A program made the translations under genes and the position numbers. Shown one piece after another: positions 34,394-45,219 of a stretch of 64,000 nucleotides of DNA. Within the stretch, counting starts at the first letter, position 1, and every line of letters begins with the position of its first letter. The DNA is from Jacaranda mimosifolia (Eukaryota; Streptophyta; Magnoliopsida; Lamiales; Bignoniaceae): NCBI GenBank assembly GCA_018894105.1, contig CM032121.1, positions 19,378,730 through 19,442,729 of the forward strand, given 5' to 3'. Below the pieces are notes generated by a model that was not told where the DNA came from, ran no database searches, and saw only the letters and a list, made by a program, of their open reading frames with translations.

Positions 34394-34613
34394 ACCCCCC
34401 CCCCCAAACCCCCACCCTAGGCAGCCACCATGGTTGCCTACCCAGATCTAGCCAGCATCACCTAGGCAATGGCTGCCTAGGCTAAGGCAGAGGCTAGATC
34501 CAGGCGGCCGGTGAGATCGCTTGTAGCAGCCGCCTGGCTCATGGCCTTGGCAGCCCAGCGGGTTGGTGGGAGGGGTGGGGTGTGTGCGGGCTTTGTTGGG
34601 GGGGAGGAGGGGC
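34394..34613. other. GC-rich core inside an AT-rich element
   Basis: A 220-base island of high G+C is bounded on the left by a C-run (ACACCCCCCCCCCCAAACCC) and on the right by a G-rich run (GGGAGGGGTGGGGTG, TTGGGGGGGAGGAGGGG), roughly inverted to each other. Inside, short GGCTGCC / GGCAGCC, CTAGGC and GATCTAGCC motifs recur in both orientations, so the segment could fold on itself. It is surrounded by sequence above 80 percent A+T. Open frames across it on both strands look like by-products of composition. Confidence 0.6.
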
Positions 34614-35008
34614 ATATATATAATGTGTATGCATATGTATGTATATCTAAATACATATATTTAGATAAATATATATTTAGATATATGTGTATATATAAAT
34701 ATATATCATATACATGGTATATGATAAATATCATAAATATATATATATTATTATATATATCTATTTTGTATTTTTGTTATTTTTTTAATTAATTAAATTA
34801 CGTCAACTGTCAACAAGGCAAGAACTCTAAATGGGCCGTTCAACGAGCCATGTCAGCTTTTCCTGAAACTTTCATTGGTTCCAAAAAAACAAGGACTAAA
34901 ATTTATTATCTTTTTTTATATTTATAAGACAAAAATTGCAATTATGCAATTTATAGGACCAAAAACCAAATGGGGTAGAGTTACCGGACGAAAATTGCAA
35001 TTTTGCCT

Positions 35009-36134
35009 ATATGTGCATATATAATTTTATTTTTATATGTTTTTCTTTTTTATGTATTCATTTATTTTTATTTTTATCTTGTTTATTTCTAATTATTCAT
35101 ACATATACACTTATTTTTTCTATTTATACTTATTCGCATATATATAAATTTATCAATAAAATTTAAATTACTTTTATTTTTAACTACTTTTTTATATTTA
35201 TTCATTCTGAATTAAACAATATATTTAATATTTATAAATATATATACAATATAATTTTTTATTCATATTTATATACATATATAGTATATATATACACACA
35301 CATATATATAAATTTCAATAAAATTTAAAGAAGATTCATCATATATTTCTCATTTTATGCATATATAAATTTATCATTATTTCTCATTTCTCATACTTAT
35401 ATGCATATATAGTATATATATACATATATATAAATTTCAATAAAATTTAAAGAAGATTTATCATATATTTCTCATTTTATACATATATAAATTATTTCTC
35501 ATTTCTCATTATTTCATATATTCTTATTTTATACATATGTATAAATTTATTTAATGAATTTGGATGGCAATGCAATTTTGTTTCCCTCCAACTTTGTATT
35601 CCCTCCAAAATTTGGCCCATTAAAAATGTTAACAATTGTTTTTATTATTAGTTCGACATAATAATTTAACTTGATTTCTTCAAAAAATTTGATTCCATCT
35701 AATAATAATGAATTCTCTTCATTTTTTTCGATTCCTCTAAATTTTAGCTCCTCCATTTTTTTGTATAAATAATTTATTGCAAACTTAATTTCTTTTATCT
35801 TAGATTATATGATGAATTGACATATAATTTTTTAAATTATTAAATAACTTTCAATTATAGTTAAAATAGTTAAATAACACATAATTTGGACTTACAAATT
35901 TTGGTGCTTGAGAATTTAATTTTTTATCATAATTTATTACAATAGTCTTTTAGAAAAATTCTAAAAACTCCTTAAAATAAATAGTTAAAGGTTACATACC
36001 TAAATAGCAAAAGAAAAGAAAGAAATCTAGTTTATCATAATACTTAATGAAAAGAAAACGGTCCCTGAAGTTAGGTCTATTAATGTTACATTTTGTTTTT
36101 CAATTGTTGTATTGGCTAGTTAAAGATTTTTATA
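35009..36134. repeat. AT-rich stretch with a 122-bp direct duplication
   Basis: I see no gene. A segment with ATAGTATATATATACA, AATTTCAATAAAATTTAAAG and TCATATATTTCTCATTTTAT is present at about 35281 and again at about 35409 (period about 122). The part at 35560-35760 repeats the TTCCCTCCAA phrases also seen at 31670-31850, which suggests that both flanks of MULE element 1 belong to one older element. Confidence 0.55.
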
Positions 36135-36137
36135 ACT

Positions 36138-36560
36138 CACTACAAGAAAAAATGGTTTTAGTGACCGAATTTCAGTTACCATGATAAAATGGTTGCTAAA
36201 TATATAGTTTTAGTAGCTAAAAATAACTTGGTTGTTGAAATGAAGTTATATAAATACTTTTGCGACCACCCAATATTTTGTAGCTGTAAATGGTCGCTAT
36301 AATTTGACTGACCTTAGTCAGTGGTATAGCGATCAAAATTGTGATTTTTAGTGAGAATTTTTGTGGCGCTGAATATGAACATTAATTGCGACCAATTTAA
36401 CAATAAAATATTAAATGATTACTGTAAGTCTTTTAATCTAATGATTAACAGCCAGTTATTTTGGTTGCTAAAGCTAAACTTATAGCAACCAACATTTTAT
36501 AGTCACTAAGAAAAATATTTACAACAAGAAAATTTATATGGTCGCTAAAAAGGTACCCAT
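36138..36560. mobile_element. CACTA-like terminus with GTGACCG / GGTCGC subterminal repeats
   Basis: It begins CACTACAAGAAAAAATGG, then TTTTAGTGACCGAATTTCAG. Over the next 420 bases, TAGCAACC, GGTCGCTA, GTGACC and TTGGTTGCTAAA motifs recur in both orientations. The opposite end that matches best is at 48480, which on the other strand reads CACTACCAAAAAAATTAGC followed by TTTAGTGACC. The bases next to it (ACT here, ATA there) do not give a clean 3-bp duplication. Confidence 0.6.
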
Positions 36561-39534
36561 ATCAATTCAATGGGCTTTATTTCTAATTTTTTCTTGAAAA
36601 ATATCACAAAATAAAAAACCTTGAAATTGAGTTTAAAGAGCAAATTGATTTTAAGGTAAATTTTGCTTAAAAAATTAATTAAGTATACAAAAAATATTTA
36701 TTTAATGATTAAATAATACTTTACTTCAAATTGTGTGTGAAAGTACAACTCCTAAATGAAAATCTCGAGATGACAATCTCAAAAAATTGAAACAAAAAGT
36801 ATACATTTTCAGAAAATAAATTCTTATAAAAAATGACAAATTACAAGTCGAATTTGAGTAAAATTAAAAATAAGGTACCAACTTCCCTTATAATATTTTC
36901 ATAGTTTATGCAAATTGAAATGACATAAAAACAAGTGAGCAAACACTCAAGTTTAGCTAAAAGACATGTATGGTATGCAAAATATGAAAACAAATAACTA
37001 GTTCAGTAGAGTAATGATCTAATATCGACTTTCTCAAAAATCTTTAACCACTTTCATGCCTTAATAGATGATTAGTCCAAAGAGCTACAAATTTCCACCC
37101 TTTTGTGTCCTTCAACGCCTTGACATTGCCAAAATTAGAAACCAAATCATCAATGGATTTAAAAAATAATAGAAAAAAAAACTAATATTATATCGATAAC
37201 TAACAACAATGTGTACAAATGGCAAAGTCAATGGATGTTCAAGCATTAAACCTCCAGCAACATTAAAAATTATTCCTCCCTCAATCTAGTTCATGCATAT
37301 TTGATACAATTAGTTAGGCCTGTAAAAGGAAATCATAGTACTTGGCTCTCTTTCTTAAAGTAATTTTAGCAGGCTATAATGACTCCATCTGGTATGTCTA
37401 GGAAATAAACCTACAGTAAAAGTAAAATCTAAAATTAAATAAAAGAGGATTATCAGTCAAGAGAATTCAGAGCTATAGATTATCCCTTTATAGACAAAAG
37501 AAATTACATAACAGTTGGTTTAGAGGGATTCTTAAGGAAGTACTTACTTCCTTTACAAAAACAAAAGATAAGCTTATATATAAAATGCATGTGTGTAATT
37601 AAAGCTAATTACAAAATCTGAACATTCTCTAGGATTGTATACAGTAGCTATGTGCATAAAAAACTGATTGAGAGAAGCAAACTAGAAAATCAAAGTCCCC
37701 ATCGCAATCTGGAGTACCCTGGATATGTACCTAACTATTTGACAAAGAAAAACTTAATATGTGCGCCTGAAAGGAGTCTGTCCTAACAACAGACTGAACA
37801 ATCATTTCCTTAATCATATAACAATTCCTGTTGGGCTGAGCAAATAGCAGAACAGACGCAAAAAAAGCAGCCAAGAAACCAGAAACTGGCAGCAATTGAG
37901 CAAGTCTGAAACAGTTGCAACTTCATAAAATCTGTGCATCTAGAATGAATCTGTCCCAGCAGCAAGCTGATTAATCATCTCCTTAAACATATAATATTTC
38001 CTACTGGGTTGAGCGATGAGCATCAAAAACAAACAAATCAACCAGCCAAGAAACAAGAAAGCAGCAGCAAAAACTAAATATGAAGAACATATCTACTTTG
38101 TGAACAACTGATAGATACTTCTGAACCCTCCAGATGACTTTTTCAGCTGAACATTTGAGACCTTTATGCTTTAAGTTATTCTTTAAGGACCATCAGAACC
38201 AGCACACTAGAATCAGGATGATTTAGTCTTGTTAGAAAATTGACATAATATGGGATATATATGCAGCTAATGCATTAAGACCAGATATATAAGGAATAAG
38301 GATACCCACAGATGTTCATACTCGATTAATATATACATGTTATAAGGACTACTCTTCCATTACGAGAACGATTTGTTAAAACAGTAGGAGAAATGATCTA
38401 GTGAAAATTTAAGAAACTCTATGCTGCATCAAAACAATACCTAGTGCACTATAATATGTGAAATTGTTGTCAAGATATGGACTTCTCAAGGCTTCAACAG
38501 CGTTGATGCATGCTAGCAAACATTAAAAGGATCTTCTGCAGTCAACCATCAGCGCTTTCCTTCAAGTGTTCTATCTGCAGAATCAAGTATTAATCAAAGT
38601 GATTCTCAGTAAAAGCCATTCGACTCTTATGAGATAACTTATCCACACCATAGGCAAATAAATTTATCAAGTGTATTTAAGCTAGTGGAAGCCTGATTTT
38701 CCAAGAGGTCATCCCTAATAGTTCAGGTGTGGGTGCATGGGGTATGAAAAACCTCGAAAATCAAGGTTGTCTGGGCAAAAGAAACCTCCTTCAACTTTTA
38801 TTTTCTGCAACCTGACCAATGAAAATGAAAATAACTGACCAATGAAAATGAAAAATATTTTCAAGTTGAGAATAATGAAAATGGATCTTACAGACTTTAA
38901 GCTCTGTATCACAATAATGTAAATCTTCAAATAGGGAGGTCCAACTAGAAATCAATGAAGCATAGTCAGTTCTGCAAATTCAAAGTTTTTTCTTATAGAT
39001 TTTGCTGCATAAAACACCATCTGAATTCTATCCAATTCAGCAACCAAGTACCACATGTACATCAGCCAAATTTGAGGTTCAACATGCCACAAGAACAGCA
39101 GCAAAATTCATTATTAGCAGAAGAGAACCACCTCTAAACAACAATAATTTTGAAAAGCCACTATGAATAGTAACACTAGAAGAAATAGTTCCAGGGAATT
39201 TATTTACATAAACTCAAGAATGGATTGTGCAATTTATTTTCATAAAAAAATGGTTGAAATTGGATAGTGGATGACTTAAAAATAGAATATACTAATTTCA
39301 ACTACAGATCTAGACTCTACATTGGAGATGCCACTCTTCTTAGATTCTTGAAGTATCCCAAAGGCCACTTCCTTAAAAGGAATATTGTTGTATTTCCCGC
39401 ACTGAAAAGGACTCATCTACACCTAATTCTTCATTTTTTAGAGGAAAAATCAACTCCCAGAAATTACTTACTAAGGCATACTAAGATAAACTATTTATCA
39501 AGCACTACAATGCAAGAATATGGAAAAATAAAAT
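36561..39534. other. Non-coding or unrecognised stretch
   Basis: I find no recognisable gene or complete element. A 40-codon open stretch on the minus strand (about 37160-37041) reads like protein, with DDLVSNFGNVKALKDTKGWK and then FVALWTNHLL and a stop. It has no Met start and I do not recognise it. An imperfect palindrome AAGGAAGTACTTACTTCC at 37534-37551 recurs at 41307-41324. Near 37850-38060 a phrase about CAGCAAGAAACCAG-like sequence occurs in two related versions about 120-200 bases apart. Confidence 0.5.
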
Positions 39535-40617
39535 TAGCTTCAATACCCAAGCACCAGTTGCAACGATGAGGTATTTGTAGCTTATGGTTTCTCCTGTTGC
39601 AGTTAGAAATATCTTCCGTCTTACATCAGCATACTTAACTCGAGTTCCAAGAATTAATTCAATATTTGAAGGTATTGCATACATTCCAGCCAATCTCAGA
39701 ATAATATTATTTGGAAGGAGGGGAGACCAGTTCATCTACTTTAGAAGTATTTCATGCATTGATTGAAGTAAGTAGCTTAAAACAAGAATTATCATGATGT
39801 AAACATATGGTCTAACTCAAATATATTGATAAAGGTGTGTGATCCAAGAATCATAAATTAGGGATGGACTTATGAGTGCCTTCTCTAATAACCAGGTTAT
39901 ATACTTATTGTTTGATAAGGGGATTTAGCTGAAGAACTGCTATTTTCTAAATGAGAAGTACTAAAACAATTACTAGGTTTCTATAGAAAATTACCATGTT
40001 CCTTGTACCATTTTGAAGTCAACCTTTCCTCATTGGTACCCATGCAATAGTGAAATAAAGGGAAGCGTGCAGGAGCTACATGTAATAAAAGATACAGAGA
40101 TTAAAAATCTCATTCTCACACACACAATCAGTGAGAGATCATAATAACTTCACATCTATATCCAAGATATAAAAAACAACAAATAGAATAGACACACAGG
40201 CAAGAAAAGGGATTGATATGCATATCTCCAAAATTTTTTAAAACTGAAAAATACTAATCCTTAAATGCAATAAAGAAGTGATTTTCATTGCAAGACTTGA
40301 GAGAAGAACTTTCTGTTAGTCTTTCAATTAATAATGCTAGCATCAATACAAGTAAACTATGTAGTCACTATGAACTTGACCTTAAGGAGACATCATCTTA
40401 AACTCAAGGGAGGCTATTAGTATTATGATCATTGAACTTCAAGTTATTCCACGTAGACACATGATAGTTCTAAGTATATATGCCAGTTATGCAGGGTGTT
40501 GAGTATGTGCACATGAAAGAAATTTTCAACAACTGTTGAAGTAGAAATCCATAAGTGGTAAATACCTTCAGGAAGTAAACAACCTTTGCTTAATGCTGGC
40601 CTTTCATAGGCTGCAAC
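39535..40617 (-). pseudogene. Monodehydroascorbate reductase (plastid-type) gene fragment, three exons
   Basis: Monodehydroascorbate reductase regenerates ascorbate with NAD(P)H and FAD. Three consecutive exons with introns are present. Exon a (40617-40566) reads VAAYERPALSKGCLLPE and is bounded by CTGCAG and GTATTT. Exon b (40075-39995) starts after TGTAG and ends at CATG before GTAATT; it encodes PARFPLFHYCMGTNEERLTS and then KWYKEH. Exon c (about 39665-39535) reads IELILGTRV, then TGETISYKYLIVATGAW, the loop contacting FAD. Exon phases fit across a-b-c. The acceptor of exon c reads AA instead of AG at 39667-39666, and a conserved Arg after ATGA is Trp. I could not find the transit peptide, the N-terminal GGGNAAGY motif or anything after exon c. 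It is therefore a decayed fragment; the gene identity is confident and the plastid isoform is likely. Confidence 0.8.
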
Positions 40618-42617
40618 CTGCAGAAGACATGCCAAAACAAACAGCATATCAGAGTATGTCACATAAAGAACACCATCAAACATACCACTAACAGAAAAGC
40701 ATACTACAGTATCTCAAACTGAGAAATATGAGTGGCAATCTTATATACCTCCATATCTCTGTAAAAAAACTAATACGCTCAGGATGAAAGGCTACGTTAA
40801 AGTTCAATAGCTAAATGAAAAACGAGCTATGGCATTAGCTCATATAACCATTGTTTCACAAGTCTACTAATGCCCAAAGCTACATGACTTTTTTATGGAA
40901 AGAGGGGGCTTTAACAAAGCATTTAGAAAGGGGCTGGTTAGAAGGAGATGATGCAAGGATTGATGAAGTAGTACTAGAAGGAAGTTGAAGAACAGCGGGA
41001 TCAATATCTTTAACCCACATTCCCTCACCAAAAAGTCTATTGAAACCATGATAACACACCCCATTAGAATCAATACAAAAGGAATTAACCTGCATATTTA
41101 AAACATTAACAGACATCTCAGTTGAATTATCAACCGAAATAGAGCAACCTTTCCCATCGTCCATATTATCATTAACCTCATAATCTTCATCCCCAACATA
41201 CCTTATTTTGTTTTTTTTCTTTTTTTATTCAACTAGGAATAGGTTCAAGATATATTAAAGATCAAATGGAGAATTACAAGTTGGGAGAGTTTGAGGAAAC
41301 TGAAACAAGGAAGTACTTACTTCCCTTACAAAGCAACATTAGAAACAAAACTATAGTAGTTGAACTAAAATCCTCTAACTGTTAATTAGAAGGCTAAGCA
41401 AATTAAAGAGCATAGCAATTCAATGAGATGGGCCCCTAAGGATCCAGCCCATCAAAATTGATGGCTCCAAGCAATATTGTCACCAAAGGAAAGCCAAATT
41501 TGGTTGCTACCCGAGCATTTTTCAAGTCCAAATTAATTGCCCAACCTCCGGCGAATTAGGCCCATCCAATAGCGTTAAGTAATTAAAGTTGAAAAACAAA
41601 TGCCCAAAGGAACCAAGTTCGACTCCTAGAGTCTGCAAAATTGGCGCCAAAAGGAATCGAGCCCCATTTGCAACAAAATCTTTCCAATTACAACAAGCAC
41701 CCAAATGAACAAAGAAAGACCCAGGTTCGATTTGGCATTCCAGCATAATAAGCAACAGTAATTAAAATTTAAGCAGCACTCTTAGGAGCAGATTTGTGAA
41801 TAGTGGCAATAATAGGATAAATCAAGCAAAATCTAATTAAGTTTCAACCATCCAACCAATCAACGCCCAAATTCAGTTGATCAAATCAAGCATATTAACA
41901 TCACGAAGCTGCCCAAAAACCTGCAGCCATGTATTTATGTACTAAAGAAACAGAGCAACAGTGCTAAATTCTAAGGCAGAAGATCTTCCCATAACAGAAA
42001 TAGCAAATTCAGTCCATTCACCAGTTCAGATTAGAATCTAAGACATATCTGCGAAAGCAAAATGCTCTGCTCCCCATTAAAAGTCACATCAAACAAATAC
42101 AAAGTAATTTGTAATCAATACTAGTCCAATTCAGCAGTAGGATCTCTATTAAATTCAAAACAAAACCAACCAATTCAATTGCAAACACCCTTCATCCATT
42201 CATCAGCCAATATGACAAATTCATAGCTATTGTAATAGCAAATCCCATGCAGCCATTCATCAACCACTTGACCAGATGACAGAAATAAAGCAATAGAATG
42301 CCAAGTAATCTAAGCAAAATTATATGAAGAGCAAATCGCAGAGTAGATCAAAATTCCAAAACCAGAATCATTAATTCTGATGTATCACTCCTTAAACTGT
42401 GTCACAAAGAATTCAAGATTGGAGCAACTTAACTATCATTGTACTGAGACAAAACCATAGGACCATCAGGAGTAATCCACAGCAAGAAAACAGTAATTGC
42501 ATGCAAACCAAGACTCAAAAGTGAAGCTAAATGCCACAACAAGAAAGCAGTAAGTGCTAGTAGGGGCATAAAATTCTTGAACTTCATCCACAGAGAGAGA
42601 GAGATGGAAAATTTACC
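40618..42617. other. Unrecognised stretch next to the reductase fragment
   Basis: I see no recognisable family. A minus-strand open frame at 41164-40880 (94 codons, starting MDDGKGCSISVDNS) and another at 42818-42429 exist, but neither shows known motifs. A T-rich run at 41205-41230 and a second copy of the AAGGAAGTACTTACTTCC palindrome at 41307-41324 are the only repeats noticed. Confidence 0.4.
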
Positions 42618-42773
42618 TTCATTAGAAGAGATAATGAAGAGATGATGCCAGATTTTGGACCGCTGGAATCTGTTATGAATCAGCCATTTAAGGAGAAAGC
42701 GTGGGTGAAAAAGAAAGCCAAGGAAATGCGCTTTAAAGCAAGGAACGTTTTCTGCAGAATGAGAGTAGAGGAG

Positions 42774-42854
42774 ACGATGCCGTTTTGAGGAATCTGACTT
42801 AAAAAATAAAAAGAGCAAACGATGCCGTCCCTGTTATAGGAAATGACATCGTTT
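42774..42854. promoter_or_regulatory. Three copies of an ACGATGCCGT-type motif
   Basis: ACGATGCCGTTTT (42774), AAACGATGCCGT (42818) and, with the related core ACATCGTTT, GACATCGTTTGC (about 42845) occur within 80 bases. Palindrome-like AAACGACGTCGTTT elements are frequent in plant core promoters. Here the cluster might mark an old promoter, either for the minus-strand gene remnant or of the gypsy LTR at its right. Confidence 0.35.
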
Positions 42855-43128
42855 GCAGAAAACTCAACGTTATTTTGTCTTTTTCTTTCAAATTTAAGGT
42901 TAAATACCTGAATTGGGGAGCAGAGGAAAATTAAGTTTGTTGCAACAGAGTCTGTAATCTTCCTCCACTGAAATTATTCGTATCTTGCACGATTAGCTTT
43001 TTTCTCTCTCAATTTTTCTTATTCTTCCTCACCTCTTTCTTCAAAACTTCACACACTTTACTCAATTTCACTATGTTTTACCTGGAATTTGGCATTGTTC
43101 TTTGAATTTCCGTTGGGTGTGCTTACAG

Positions 43129-43143
43129 TGGCCTCAGAGCTCC
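43129..43143 (+). other. Primer-binding site of a Ty3/gypsy element
   Basis: TGGCCTCAGAGCTCC follows a TTACA end at 43127. It resembles the initiator methionine tRNA site TGGTATCAGAGC with two changes. It lies 24 bases before the gag ATG, so the 5' LTR should end at 43127; its start was not determined (it may lie near 42860). Confidence 0.6.
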
Positions 43144-43166
43144 GATCCTGAAACTGAGCAACTCTG

Positions 43167-45219
43167 ATGATGAAACCAAACAGGATAGATTCACTAGAAC
43201 AACAACTTGCTGAGCTTAGAGAGAACCAAGGTGAGCTAGCTAGATGTAATGAAGAGGTTAAGCTGAAACTGGAAGCTGTGATGCAAAAATTTGAGGACAC
43301 CGTGGATAGAAAACTAGCTGATTTCTTACATGCCTTGAACCTCAACAAAGGGAAGGAGCAAGCCAGCATGTCCCCTTCACCCTCTACCCAAACTTCCAAA
43401 CTTAGGAATGATGGTATACTCCCTTCTCCACATAATCCTAAGTTAGCTGAACTTGGAGGCCTTAGAAATGCCAAGTGTGAGTTCCCTAAGTTTTCAGGTG
43501 AGAATCCTATAGGTTAGATTAGGAAATGTCAGAAATATTTTCTCTTGAATCACATGAGTGACTATGAAAAGATATTATTGGCTGCTTTGCATATGGAAGG
43601 GATTGCTGACAGTTGGTATCTAGATTATGTTGAAGGGAAAGAAGGAATGGGATGGGATTGTTTTACTGAACTAATTTTGCAGAGGTTTTCTTCTCAAAAT
43701 GAAGATAACCTCATCAATCAGTTCAACAAACTAAGACAGGATAAATCAGTTGATGATTATACTGTCAAGTTTGAAGAACTTAAAGCATTTATGTTGGCTT
43801 CAAACAGATACTTGACTGAGGATTATTTTGTCAAAAGTTATGTTGGAGGCTTGAGAGAGGAGATCAGTCAAATGGATGAGATGCTAAACCTATCTACCCT
43901 TTTTCAGGCCATTGTTATAGCCAAAAAACAAGAAGGGCTGATTGAGGCTCTTCACAAGGGCTAGAAAAATACAAAAAATTGGTCAGTTGTTCCCCAAAAG
44001 AGTCATAAGGCTGCTAGGATGGAGACTTATGTTAAAGGTTAGGATAATAAAGATCCTTACCCCCTTCTCAAAAAACTATCAAGGGAAGAGATGGATGCAA
44101 GAAGAAAGAAGGGTCTTTGTTTTAATTGTGATGAAGTGTACCACATGGGACATAGATGTAAGAAACTTTTTGTGCTCATTGGTGAGGAGGACGAACCAGA
44201 ATCTGAGAAAGAGGTTAGTGGCAGTGAGGATGAAGAGTTGCATATATCCTTTGGGGCTCTTGTTGGGCATGTAACTCCTGATACTCTTAAGTTAGCTAGG
44301 AAAGTAGGAAACCATCCTATCACCATTCTTTTTGAAATAGAGAGTACCAACAGTTTTTTGGATCTAGAAATAGCCAGGATGCTAGACTATAGCATAGAAC
44401 AAACTCACCCAATGATTGTTACTGTGGCTGATGGTAAGAGGACAGTATGTGACTCTAAGTGTAGCAATTTTAGTTGGGAAATGGGAGGCCATAAATACAC
44501 AGCTACTGTTAGAGTACTTAAGTTGGGTGGTTGTAACTTAGTGATGGGTTGAGACCTCATTAGGAAGGTAGAACCAGTTCTTTTTGACCATGACAAGCAT
44601 AAAATTTCTTTCAAGTATGGCAAAAAGAAGGTAACCTTGCATGGCATTAAATCTGAAGTCTCCCTTAAGATGATCACAGGCCAGAAACTTCACAAACTCA
44701 TAAGAAAAAAGAAGGACACTCTCCTAGGATGCCTATTTATGATCACACCAGTAGGGGGTCCAAACCAGCCAGAAACACACCCTGAACTTAAACCTATACT
44801 CTCAAACTACTCTCAAGTCTTTGCTGAGCCTAAATCCTTGCCACCCTTTAGAAATATCAACCACACCATCACCTTAAGACCTGGAACTGAACCTTTTAAA
44901 CTCCATCCCTATAGGTATTTTTACCTTGAAAGAGCTGAGATTGAGAAACTGGTCAAGGAAATGCTAGATATGGGAATCATTCAACCAAGTACTAGTCCCT
45001 ATTCCTCCCCAATCCTCTTAGTTAGGAAGAAAGATTGCTCTTGGCACTTTTGTGTCGACTACAGAAAATTGAACTCCTTAACTGTGAAAGACAACCACCC
45101 TATCCCTCTTATAGATGATTTGTTAGATGAACTACATGGCTCTAGCATCTTTTCTAAGATTAACCTTAGAGCAGGCTACCATCAAGTGAGAATGGATCCT
45201 AGGGACATACCAAAGACTC
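43167..45219 (+). pseudogene. Ty3/gypsy (chromovirus-like) gag-protease-RT, truncated
   Basis: Gag starts at ATG 43167 with a coiled-coil-like N-terminus, LEQQLAELRENQGEL. A TAG at 43516-43518 falls where relatives have GWIRKCEKYF. The frame goes on with WDCFTELILQRFSS and a capsid-type helix series to 43964. After a shift, 44091-44552 holds an intact CCHC knuckle (CFNCDEVYHMGHRC) and the protease. There the catalytic D-S/T-G is gone, the sequence reading EIESTNSFLD. A TGA at 44550-44552 follows. Then 44637-45219 holds the start of reverse transcriptase, with RPGTEPFKLHPYRY, SSPILLVRKKDCSWHFCVDY and a KINLRAGYHQVRM segment. The frame breaks at 45219 inside the RT palm, before the YxDD box, where LTR family sequence (copy D) begins. 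Lineage is from the general look of gag and RT. Confidence 0.85.

Larger units (their letters stand above)
32257..35008. mobile_element. Mutator-like (MULE-type) non-autonomous element 1
   Basis: The left end reads AGGCAAAATTATAATTTTCG, then GTAACTTTACCTCATTCGGT. The right end on the other strand reads AGGCAAAATTGCAATTTTCG, then GTAACTCTACCCCATTTGGT. Both continue with TTTTTGATCCTATAA-like sequence, a terminal inverted repeat of about 70 bases. The flanks are TATATGTGT on the left and, with a one-base choice of border, TATATGTGC on the right, so the 9-bp duplication matches at 8 of 9. No transposase is present. A second MULE-type element (32710-33824) sits inside, as does a GC-rich core (34394-34613). 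Confidence 0.75.

Noticed and set aside
34394..34613. A microRNA precursor
   Set aside because: The inverted edges are low-complexity C and G runs and no clean 21-base duplex stands out; it is kept only as an unusual GC-rich core.
32122..34792. Several hypothetical proteins with Tyr/Ile-rich repeats (YIYIYI type)
   Set aside because: They are translations of TATATA-type repeats and GC-rich cores inside MULE-type elements.
31343..36137. One CACTA element from 31343 to 36137
   Set aside because: The sequence before 36138 does not end in GTAGTG and the subterminal motifs on the two sides (TTTGTTAC and GTGACC) differ.
39505..40683. A functional monodehydroascorbate reductase gene
   Set aside because: Only three exons can be found, the acceptor of the third is lost, and the transit peptide, N-terminal FAD motif and C-terminal half are missing.
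40880..41164. A LINE ORF1 or zinc-knuckle protein
   Set aside because: I briefly considered it from its general look, but no knuckle or other conserved motif is visible.
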